Source of the DNA: Deltaproteobacteria bacterium
GTDB lineage: Bacteria > Desulfobacterota > Desulfobulbia > Desulfobulbales > Desulfocapsaceae
Direction of reading: 5' to 3'
Length of the DNA: 64,000 nt
Assembly: GCA_026388715.1 (NCBI GenBank)
Contig: JAPLJF010000036.1
Location: forward strand, 124,001-188,000
The notes beneath the pieces were generated by a model. It worked only from the letters and a program-made list of their open reading frames with translations. It was not told the DNA's origin and searched no databases. A program made the position numbers and the translations under genes. Positions 54,338-61,883 of this stretch are shown here, one piece after another (positions within the stretch are counted from its first letter, which is position 1; every line of letters begins with the position of its first letter).

Positions 54338-54589
54338 CGCACTTTCCAAATAAAATTCATGCTGAATTAAAAATTTCCTTCTCCGTTTTTCCTCCTTGCC
54401 GGCAGTCACGATCCAGGCTGTCCCACCGACATTTTGTAAACCATAACATGTATTTTTCATTTCAGATCATAACACACCAAAATTTAACGAAAAATTCATC
54501 ATTGGCTAACATTCATTGTCCATAAGAAAGGTACTGATTCAATAAACGAGACATGCCCGATCACTTCCCTTATCCTCAAGGAGGCCTTT

Positions 54590-56296
54590 GTGAAGACATA
54601 TCCTGACTGCAAGCCGTTACGGATTAAAAAAATCTCTATCCCTTGGTTCCTTCGGCGCCGTACCCGGTATCATTTCTTCAGCAAATACCTGTTTTGTCTC
54701 CTCATCGTCTTATTCAGCACAATACCTCAAGGATGCAGGGGGGCTGACAGGCCTCACTCTTCATCCCGCTGGCCCACCTGCGATACCAATGCTGCCTCCC
54801 AGCAGATTTCATTTGTCCATGTTGCTGATACTCACGCTCGCTACAATCCAACCCCAGGCGGATCGAGTCCTCTGGCCAGGATCCGGGGATTTGCAGAACA
54901 GGTGAGAGGAGAAAATCCGTATACGGTTTTTACCAATGCGGGAGATGATTACGAGAAGGGATCGATTGCCGAGGAACTCTCGCAGGGGCGCACGACGCGG
55001 CAGGTGGTGCAGACAATGCAATATGACGTCCGCACCATCGGCAATCATGATTTTGCCTGGGGTCTGGAAGAATTGCTTGCATTCAGCCATGACCCGGTGG
55101 CAGTGGTTCTTGCCTCCAATACAAAGATGACGGCTATCGTTCCTGGCATACAGAAAATTCAGGGAAGGAGTGTCGAGGTAAGCGAACAGAAAGGGGGACG
55201 CCGGGTATCACTTGCACCAGGGAACGTCCTAGCGGAAGAACGATTCAGCGATCCTGGCTGGGTGGACTATGCGGAGCTCACGGTTGGCTGCGTCAAGATC
55301 GGCTTCTTTGGGCTTGTTTCCAGGCCATGGAATGAAAACGGCGAGCAGTATGACGGTCCTTTCTATCATAAGCATCCTGAGCTGCAAACGGATTCCCGTT
55401 ATGTCGCTATTACCAATGAGATCATTGCCCGCCATCGGCAGGAAGTTGACCTGCTGGTGCTGGTCAGCCATCTCGGCATCTACGATGATATTCAGCTGGC
55501 CGAACAGACGGAGGGCATCGACATCATCCTGGGCGGACATACCCATACCACTATGACCGAACCACTGCGGATCAACAATACGACAATCATTCATCCTGGT
55601 TCTCATGCCGAGACGATTGGCCGGTTTGACGTCGACTACAACCTGCGAGACAAACAAATAACAGACAGCCGTTTTGTCCTGGTCTCCAACCAGGAAGGTG
55701 AGACACCGGTGGATGAGGTAACCGAACGGGAAATAAAAAAAATCATCAGCCCTTATCAGGAGGCAATTCATACAGATTTTTCCCGGCTCAATACCAGCCA
55801 GAGCGGAAAAGGTATGGCGATTATTGCTGCCCGGGCCGCTGTCGAAACCCTGAAGAGTGATGCTGCCTTTGTCAATCCGCAATCGGCTTGGAAAGGAAGG
55901 CTTCCTGGTGGGCTGACAGCGCAAGATGTTCTGGACACATTCCCGGTGGAGCGCGAACCGGCCGGAGAACCAGGAGGCAGCAGCCTTTATCTGATCAGAG
56001 AAACAGGTGTCGATTTACTCCAGGCCCGGGCCTTATTGCCTGATTTCGCCTACTGGGGGCCAGAGAAGATTAATCCGGCAATGATTTATACCGTCGCTCT
56101 CCCCAAGGCCCAGGCCCTGGACCAACAAAGATATTTCGGCCGGGAAATCAGTATGACACCCCCCGAGTCTGTCGGGGAGTTATGGGAGACGGTGGTGGCA
56201 TTTGGTCGTGATCGGAATAGCGCCAATCTTTCTCTTGACGAAAGGGGCCAGGACAGGAGCCGCGACTTGATTGCCGCATTGGTTAAGGGCCGTTAA
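54590..56296 (+). CDS. 5'-nucleotidase/UshA-type metallophosphatase with coding repeat
   Basis: The protein has 568 residues, starting at GTG 54590 five bases after AAGGAGG. A hydrophobic segment (about 30-45) ending IPQGC could be a lipoprotein or Sec signal. Metal-site motifs follow in order: HVADTHARYN, TNAGDDYEKGS, TIGNHDFAWG, LVSHLG and GGHTHT, typical of calcineurin-like phosphatases of the UshA/CpdB group. The C-terminal half (about 380-560) is the 5'-nucleotidase domain. A 22-residue block EVSEQKGGRRVSLAPGNVL plus AEER (around 196-218) interrupts the phosphatase domain. It is divergent from the PHP gene, and both products should be extracytoplasmic. Confidence 0.85.
   Translation: MKTYPDCKPLRIKKISIPWFLRRRTRYHFFSKYLFCLLIVLFSTIPQGCRGADRPHSSSRWPTCDTNAASQQISFVHVADTHARYNPTPGGSSPLARIRGFAEQVRGENPYTVFTNAGDDYEKGSIAEELSQGRTTRQVVQTMQYDVRTIGNHDFAWGLEELLAFSHDPVAVVLASNTKMTAIVPGIQKIQGRSVEVSEQKGGRRVSLAPGNVLAEERFSDPGWVDYAELTVGCVKIGFFGLVSRPWNENGEQYDGPFYHKHPELQTDSRYVAITNEIIARHRQEVDLLVLVSHLGIYDDIQLAEQTEGIDIILGGHTHTTMTEPLRINNTTIIHPGSHAETIGRFDVDYNLRDKQITDSRFVLVSNQEGETPVDEVTEREIKKIISPYQEAIHTDFSRLNTSQSGKGMAIIAARAAVETLKSDAAFVNPQSAWKGRLPGGLTAQDVLDTFPVEREPAGEPGGSSLYLIRETGVDLLQARALLPDFAYWGPEKINPAMIYTVALPKAQALDQQRYFGREISMTPPESVGELWETVVAFGRDRNSANLSLDERGQDRSRDLIAALVKGR
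55175..55242. repeat. Coding repeat R1, copy in the 5'-nucleotidase gene
   Basis: The plus-strand stretch GAGGTAAGCGAACAGAAAG to GCGGAAGAACG corresponds to 54165-54232 on the other strand. It lies in the metallophosphatase domain between SVEV and the RFSDPGWVDY block, where normal homologues continue directly. Confidence 0.75.
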
Positions 56297-56494
56297 GGAA
56301 GAGGGAACCGCTCGTTCAGGCTTGACGCTTTGAGTCTTTTTCTTAATATCAGGCCAGGAAAATTCTCTGTAAAAACCAAGAAAAATGGCTGCAATCAAAT
56401 AAAAACTGAGGATGCTATTTCCTTTCTCAACTCCCACCCCACCCTTTACCTGTCAGACCGCACTACAGAGAGCCATTTATAAGAAATCAGGTGT

Positions 56495-56522
56495 AAAAAA
56501 AGGGCGGCTTAGAGCCACCCTT
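56495..56522 (-). terminator. Intrinsic terminator of the roadblock gene
   Basis: On the minus strand AAGGGTGGCT pairs with AGCCGCCCTT around a 3-base loop (one G-T type mismatch), followed by seven T residues. It lies about 26 bp after the roadblock stop codon. Confidence 0.85.
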
Positions 56523-56547
56523 AGGTTCCTGTCCGTCTGGTATTGCC

Positions 56548-57090
56548 CTAAAGTCTAAAGTCCACGGCGAGCAACGGGATTACCTTCTTTATCCTCAACT
56601 TGGCCATGCCTAGACTGCTTTCGTCATTAAGTACGAGCACAAGGTGTATATGAGCTTTACCCGGCTGGGATTTCAGCGGGTCCGTTCCCTCGTTGAGACT
56701 GCGCACCAATATCTGAGCGTGCTCCGCCTGAATATGAACCTGTTCCCCTTTGCCTGTTCCCATATCCAACGACGCTTTCTGTGCGTTCATAAGAACGTTA
56801 TTGGCAAGCACTCCGATTTCATTGAAGTTTAGCTTGGCGTCGGCTGTCAGCATGGCGAGCGACTCACCGGCGGGGGTAAACAGCCCTACTCCTGCAAAAC
56901 CGTCAAGTGTTGAAAATTCTTTTAATTGTTCCTGGACTCCCATGGATAGTTCCTCCTTGTGGTGTGATAAAACATTTGTTTTCTGTTTCGCGCCGTCCAA
57001 CAACTCAAAGGCCTTAATTATGTCAAGATCTTTAAATATATAATCTAAATGTTCTCCAGTTTCGTTTAATGCATTCTTCAAAGATATCAT
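56548..57090 (-). CDS. Roadblock/LC7 domain protein with two candidate starts
   Basis: The full frame has 180 residues. Two in-frame ATG codons each have a strong ribosome-binding site: 57090 (AGGAG, 6 bases) and 56943 (AAGGAGG, 8 bases). The shorter product of 131 residues matches a normal roadblock domain: FSTLDGFAGVGLFTPAGESLAML, then FNEIGVLANNVLMNA, QVHIQAEHAQILVRSL and HIHLVLVLNDESSLGMAKLRI. The first 49 residues are a charged helix. Such proteins bind small GTPases or form scaffolds. It is a possible second partner for the MglA-like GTPase 28 kb away, but no GTPase is adjacent. It is transcribed toward the terminator at 56.5 kb. Confidence 0.75.
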   Translation of the reverse strand: MISLKNALNETGEHLDYIFKDLDIIKAFELLDGAKQKTNVLSHHKEELSMGVQEQLKEFSTLDGFAGVGLFTPAGESLAMLTADAKLNFNEIGVLANNVLMNAQKASLDMGTGKGEQVHIQAEHAQILVRSLNEGTDPLKSQPGKAHIHLVLVLNDESSLGMAKLRIKKVIPLLAVDFRL

Positions 57091-57299
57091 ATTTCACTCC
57101 TGTCTAATAATTGCTGAAACGATAAGAGAATCGGAATAAAAAGGTGTTTTGACCTTTTTCCAATATCTCCAGGTTTACCGGCTTTGGCAGTCCTTACCCA
57201 CGCTTCCAGGCTACTTTTGGGTAAAGAAAGACATTTCACTGCCTCTCCAGTAGATATTCCATTTTCAACCACCAAGCGACGGTCTCTTCCCTGTTTTTG
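57087..57299 (-). pseudogene. IS3-family OrfA fragment
   Basis: The frame from 57299 (just after a TGA) reads QKQGRDRRLVVENGISTGEA, then VKCLSLPKSSLEAWVRTAKAGK and a tail to a stop at 57087. This is the N-terminal helix-turn-helix region of IS3 OrfA (common form A-R-VVE-GLSV-EAA--L-LPKSTL--WVR-AKAGKL). OrfB and inverted repeats are absent. The fragment ends exactly at the start codon of the roadblock gene (4-bp overlap). Confidence 0.7.
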
Positions 57300-57321
57300 T
57301 CAACAGTCGAGAACAAGCACT

Positions 57322-59202
57322 TTACATATATAATTCAGCAGATGATTGACAACCGTCAACCACCTCATTGGGCAAGGATGCTTGCGACCCGCTGCGTCTA
57401 TTTCTGACAATTGCCGAGCCTTTTTTCTTCTTGGCCGCCCGCTTGACTTCCGAGGCAAGAAAGGCCAGCTCTCCGTAGGAACTGACCGTGCAATCTTCCG
57501 TGCTGACGATCCCGATTGACAAGGAAAGCAGTGAAAAACAACGCAACTGTCCCTGACGGTCTGTGGCATTGTAACCGCCATTCAGAAATTCTTGTTCCCC
57601 ATGAAATTCAGGTAATAGTGAATTCAATCCATCAATAATTTGCTGACAGAGCTGGAGCGACGAATGCGGACGGCTGATGACAATAAAATCATCGCCGCCG
57701 ATATGGCCGACAAAACGAAACTGGTCGCCATGACCGCCCGGCTGCACTACATCCACAATAAGCTTGGCGATCCCTTTGATGACCATGTCACCTTTTTCAA
57801 AACCGTAGTAATCGTTGTAGGGCTTGAAATCATCAATATCCACATAGCACACATCAAAGGTCACCCTTTGCTCAATAAGAGTGGACACCGTCCGCTGGAT
57901 AAACTCATTGCCGGGCAGACCGGTGAGTGGACTCGCTCCTTTGGCCAGCTGAATGCTTTTCTGGGTAATGGCGTCAAGCAAGTTATGAATGGCAACTGAA
58001 CCCTGATATTTGCCATTCTTGCTCACACAGAGATCATCATACAAAGAGACCCCGCGCCGCCCCTGAATCAGGCGGACCACCTCTTCCACCGGGGTCATGG
58101 CCTCTACCAGCAGGAAATCAGGTTCCAGTACGTCCTTGAGCAGCCGGTGTTGGGAAAGGGCATAGCCAAACCCATGCGGCCCGATCATGTGTTGTTCCAG
58201 AAAACGCATACGGGGCAACATGCCCATCACCCGCTCTTCGGCGACCACAGGTATTCCCTGCAGATTGTTATTACTGTGAAAACGCTTAAACGCCGCCATC
58301 ACCGAGTCTGCGGGGGAAAGAGGTTCCACATACTGGCAGATACCACCGATCACGCAGGAGGAAACCAGAGAATCGGCGCAGTCATACACATCATTGCGCT
58401 TGCTGGGGATATCGACACATCTGTCCGACAACCCTGGCCCTGGACGCTCAAGGTAATAGCCCTGAAACAGGTCGATACCGAAACGGGAAACGATCTCCAA
58501 CTCTTCCTGGCGCTCGATCCCCTCGGCAATAACCGTGATGCCAAGCTTATGGCAGACTGTGGCCATGGCATCTACCAGATTATATTTAAAGGGAAAACGG
58601 TCAAGCTCATCTATAAAATGGCGGTCAATCTTGACATAATCAGGCTGAACGATGGAGAGCATCTTCAGCCCGCCATAGCCAATGCCAAAATCGTCAATGG
58701 CAATCTTGTAGCCGCGCTTGCGGTAATGCTCTATCGACCGTTGAAAAAGATCATAATTTTTAATGGCCTCCTGCTCGGTGATTTCAAGGACAATCCTGTC
58801 TTTAGGAATTCCGCAGTCTTCGGCCAGACGATCAGTGACCCCTCCCCGGTGGTCTGGATGGACGAGAGTACCGGGACAGATATTTACATAGAGGTAGACG
58901 TTTTTTTGCAGAAAGCCCAATTGTGCCGCCCGGCAAAAGGCATTTTCCCGGCACTGCATATCAAGTGAAGCAATAATGCCTTCAGCCTGGGCCTTGGCAA
59001 ACAGTTTGGAGATATCGAAGTTTGGAGCGACACCGTCCCGAACCCTGGCCAGAGCCTCATAGCCGTAGATCTCACCGTTCTGCCGAGAAAATATCGGCTG
59101 AAACCAGGAGGTAAGACTGTTGGTATCGAGAAGATGGAGCAACAGATCCCGCGACACCGTTGTCTGCACATTTTTTTCAAACATGTCTGATTCTAAAATC
59201 AT
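57322..59202 (-). CDS. EAL-CBS-GGDEF cyclic-di-GMP protein
   Basis: The protein has 626 residues. Start ATG 59202 follows AGGAGGTG by 8 bases. The N-terminal EAL domain (about 30-265) shows YGYEALARV, then LEITEQEAI, IAIDDFGIGYGGL, DYVKIDR and VIAEGIERQEEL, so most catalytic residues for phosphodiesterase activity are present. A CBS pair (about 290-415) follows, and then a C-terminal GGDEF domain (about 430-590) with DIDDFKPYNDYYGFEKGD and the signature as GGDDF near 499. It may hydrolyse or synthesise c-di-GMP under nucleotide control by the CBS pair. No signal or membrane helix is seen. A truncated copy of its start is at 61.2 kb. Confidence 0.88.
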   Translation of the reverse strand: MILESDMFEKNVQTTVSRDLLLHLLDTNSLTSWFQPIFSRQNGEIYGYEALARVRDGVAPNFDISKLFAKAQAEGIIASLDMQCRENAFCRAAQLGFLQKNVYLYVNICPGTLVHPDHRGGVTDRLAEDCGIPKDRIVLEITEQEAIKNYDLFQRSIEHYRKRGYKIAIDDFGIGYGGLKMLSIVQPDYVKIDRHFIDELDRFPFKYNLVDAMATVCHKLGITVIAEGIERQEELEIVSRFGIDLFQGYYLERPGPGLSDRCVDIPSKRNDVYDCADSLVSSCVIGGICQYVEPLSPADSVMAAFKRFHSNNNLQGIPVVAEERVMGMLPRMRFLEQHMIGPHGFGYALSQHRLLKDVLEPDFLLVEAMTPVEEVVRLIQGRRGVSLYDDLCVSKNGKYQGSVAIHNLLDAITQKSIQLAKGASPLTGLPGNEFIQRTVSTLIEQRVTFDVCYVDIDDFKPYNDYYGFEKGDMVIKGIAKLIVDVVQPGGHGDQFRFVGHIGGDDFIVISRPHSSLQLCQQIIDGLNSLLPEFHGEQEFLNGGYNATDRQGQLRCFSLLSLSIGIVSTEDCTVSSYGELAFLASEVKRAAKKKKGSAIVRNRRSGSQASLPNEVVDGCQSSAELYM

Positions 59203-59352
59203 CGTTTTACACCTCCTGCATATTCAAAATTACCCGGGAAAACAGGGGACAAACCACTCAACAGATAACAAAAAGGCATAAACCCATAGGCCTTTTCTAA
59301 CGACATTGAGCCAGAGCCACGACCTCCAACTCCGGCCACAAGCATTTTATTC
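59133..59352. repeat. Direct repeat D, left copy
   Basis: This covers the first 23 codons of the EAL gene, its leader, and the last 20 or so codons of a small Cys-rich gene (KCLWPELEVVALAQCR then stop, ending at 59297 on the minus strand). It matches 61194-61410 with small indels. Confidence 0.8.
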
Positions 59353-59364
59353 TTGAATGATGAC

Positions 59365-61122
59365 TTACCGTTGACTAACCTCGGGTCTTACTCTGCACAA
59401 CCAAACTTCCACCCGGCGATTTTTAGCCAGACTTGCCGGCTCGTCTTCACGCGGGTCAAGTAAAAGCGATGGTTCTTTACCAAAACCAGTTGCAATTTCC
59501 ACTTTCAAGCCTTCTGCCTCCAACTGTTCTTTAACCTTGCTGGCTCGTTGTTTGGAAAGCCAAAGGTTATTCATTGCATCACCTTTCGGATCAGCGAAAC
59601 CGACCAAAATTAGCTTTGACCCGGCAAATTCCGGCCCGGTTAGTTTTGTTGATAAGCGTCCAACATCACGGAAAGCTCGATTGTCAAGCTCAAACGAGCC
59701 AGACTGGAAACGAAAATTCAGCGGTGTATCCGTACGGTCAGCATTCTGGATCAACTCTTTATAAGCTTTAGGAATAGCAGGGTCAGCCAGCAGACGTTTC
59801 TTGTCTGTATCTCCATCAATTGCAGATCTTGCTGCCACTGCTTTATCCTTCTCATCCAGATTGAGCCCCACCGAACCAACAGCACTCACCACGTTCTGGC
59901 CTTCATTGCTCAAGGCAAATTGAATGAACTCGACGGCCAATGGTTTTAGTTGATTGACCTGATACAGAAAGAGACGACGACCGAGCGGATAATCTTCCGT
60001 TTTAATCGTAAAACGGGTAGGGGCAAGCGCATTCACATTGTCAGCCATACTGACTTTCACAGGTTTGGATATGCCAATATAATTCAGGCCGATAAAACCA
60101 ATTCCATTCAAATCACTCGCCACATTTGAAGATAATACCTTGCTGTCTTCAAAGCATTTCAGGTTTTCCCCTTTGTCACAATCAAGTTCTTTTCCTGATA
60201 AAACCAGCGATTTAAAAGTATCATATGTACCGGACTGATGATCACGTGAGTATATGTTAATTTTTCCTGCCAAACCGCCCACTGCTGACCAGTCGGTAAT
60301 CTCACCAAGAAAAATTTTTCTGATCTTATCCACACTCAGCCTGTCAATGGTATTATTCGGGTTAACGATAACAGCCAGACCATCAAGCGCAATAACATGC
60401 TCTTGCGACCTTGATGAAAGATCACCTAAATTTTTTGCCTGAAATTTCTCGACCATCTCTTTCTTAACCGGACTCGAAGACATGCCTATATCGCAGTACC
60501 CGCCCAACAAACCAACCTTCTTGTTTTTATCAGTTTCATCAAATGCCGTACTGGAACCATGCGCCTTAATTTCAATTGCATCTGATTCAATCGCATTCGG
60601 CTTTTTACCTTTAATCAGTATCTCCAAATCAGCTAATGGGACTGTTTTAATCTCTGTGTAGCCTTTTTCCTTCATGAAATTTTCGACCAAAGCAGGGGCA
60701 AGTTTTGCCCCAATAGTATTAGAGCCGTGTAACCTGAGGATGATATTAGGGCTTGACTGCTTTGATTTGTTTGGCACAGACAACTGTGAAGTTGGCTGTA
60801 CCATGGCTACGGCAGTGGGTGGCGGTGCTGGTGCAACAAAGGTGCTTGTTGTTTGAGGTGCAATCGGATAGTCAAAAAGTTTCCAAACGGAAAAACCGCC
60901 AACTCCTGCTAACAGCAGCAAAGGCAATACCAGCAAAACCCATTGAGGTATTTTGGATAGCAATCCCCCACGTCTTTCCATCTCCGGTAATGATATAGAG
61001 GGACGTAGTGGCATACTGCATTCCGTACAGAAAAAATTATCTTCTGTTGAGTCAATCACATAATGCCTGTCTGCCAATGTGCATTTGCAATGATTGGCAC
61101 ATATCCCAAGTTTTCTTTTCAT
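59365..61122 (-). CDS. PstS-like phosphate-binding domain fused to OmpA, with N-terminal Cys cluster
   Basis: The protein has 585 residues. Residues 1-45 have C-x3-C-x-C and C-x2-C spacings (CANHCKC and CTEC), a likely zinc ribbon on the cytoplasmic side. A membrane helix follows (about 58-78), then a Pro-rich linker. Residues 130-400 form a PBP_like_2 substrate-binding domain: LRLHGSNTIGAKLAPALVE, then YCDIGMSSSPVKKEMV, LDGLAVIVNPNN, LSVDKIRKIFLGEITDWS and IYSRDHQSGTYDTFKSLVL. An OmpA domain ends it (about 460-580). Phosphate or another oxyanion ligand is inferred from PstS. Direct repeats flank the gene, suggesting insertion. Confidence 0.8.
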   Translation of the reverse strand: MKRKLGICANHCKCTLADRHYVIDSTEDNFFCTECSMPLRPSISLPEMERRGGLLSKIPQWVLLVLPLLLLAGVGGFSVWKLFDYPIAPQTTSTFVAPAPPPTAVAMVQPTSQLSVPNKSKQSSPNIILRLHGSNTIGAKLAPALVENFMKEKGYTEIKTVPLADLEILIKGKKPNAIESDAIEIKAHGSSTAFDETDKNKKVGLLGGYCDIGMSSSPVKKEMVEKFQAKNLGDLSSRSQEHVIALDGLAVIVNPNNTIDRLSVDKIRKIFLGEITDWSAVGGLAGKINIYSRDHQSGTYDTFKSLVLSGKELDCDKGENLKCFEDSKVLSSNVASDLNGIGFIGLNYIGISKPVKVSMADNVNALAPTRFTIKTEDYPLGRRLFLYQVNQLKPLAVEFIQFALSNEGQNVVSAVGSVGLNLDEKDKAVAARSAIDGDTDKKRLLADPAIPKAYKELIQNADRTDTPLNFRFQSGSFELDNRAFRDVGRLSTKLTGPEFAGSKLILVGFADPKGDAMNNLWLSKQRASKVKEQLEAEGLKVEIATGFGKEPSLLLDPREDEPASLAKNRRVEVWLCRVRPEVSQR

Positions 61123-61193
61123 GCTTCATCTCCGTCTTAAAAATGAAATTGTTAAAATTAATAGTTGTCTAAATGAATGCCATGAATTCAAGG

Positions 61194-61410
61194 GATGAAG
61201 CAACAGGTGCTGCGACACCGTTGTCTGCACTTTTTTCAAACATGGTTGATTCTAAAAGCATCTTTTTATGCCTTCTGCATATTCAAAATCACCCGGAAAA
61301 ACAGGAGGTCAATCACACGACAGATGATAATAAGATGAACCCGCAGCTCTTCTCTAACGACACTGGGCCAGAGCCACGACCTCCAACTCCGGCCACAAGT
61401 ATTTATCTTG
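61194..61410. repeat. Direct repeat D, right copy with truncated EAL start
   Basis: The minus strand holds a stub of the EAL gene (ATG 61261, MLLESTMFEK) that loses the frame by a 2-base deletion and ends in a stop at 61169, plus the 3' end of the intact small Cys-rich gene. It matches 59133-59352. Confidence 0.8.
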
Positions 61411-61581
61411 CAGTGGAGGAAGAGATTGAAAAAAAACCTGGCACTGCTGATGCTTACCGGCCTTGCAGTAACTTTCAAGCTCCTGCACGCTTGGCACATA
61501 CGGTGTTCCATGGAACGAACAACTGGCTACCGACCAGGTATTATTGGCAGGGGTGTAACAAGAGAGATATTTACAGGGCAT
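61354..61581 (-). CDS. Small Cys-rich protein
   Basis: The protein has 75 residues, and its ATG follows GGAGG by 6 bases. It begins MPCKYLSCYTPANNTW, then has SVASCSFHGTPYVPSVQELESYC and KHQQCQVF. The repeated Cys spacing and the YVPS-ELE-YC-----H--C pattern look like a short metal-binding or redox family that I cannot name. The last 16 residues are preserved in the stub upstream of the EAL gene, so the ancestral order was small gene then EAL gene. Confidence 0.6.
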   Translation of the reverse strand: MPCKYLSCYTPANNTWSVASCSFHGTPYVPSVQELESYCKAGKHQQCQVFFQSLPPLQDKYLWPELEVVALAQCR

Positions 61582-61883
61582 AACGTTCCTCCATAAGTTG
61601 CTTGTTTGATTATGTGTTTATGATGAAGAAAAGTAGCACCACTGTATTAGGAGGAGATTAGAACTGAGTTATTTTTCCGTAATGTAAACAGGGAACACGT
61701 TACTAAAAAATTCCGGCTAAATTCCTTGAAAGTTTCTATGGATATTATTGGATGATCTACATGATACTTGCAATCTCACTGTGGGTGATTTAAACAATGT
61801 CTGTTGTTCATGAGGTTTACTCTTTCGTGACTATAAAAATTGGGAATTGTTTATTGAGATCTGCTTTTTTTACTGGAAATACT
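61582..61883. other. AT-rich region between divergent genes
   Basis: This stretch of about 300 bp separates the small Cys-rich gene (minus) from the oligopeptidase (plus). An in-frame extension of the peptidase frame back to 61797 exists but looks non-coding. Promoters for both sides are expected, but no clear motif was singled out. Confidence 0.45.
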
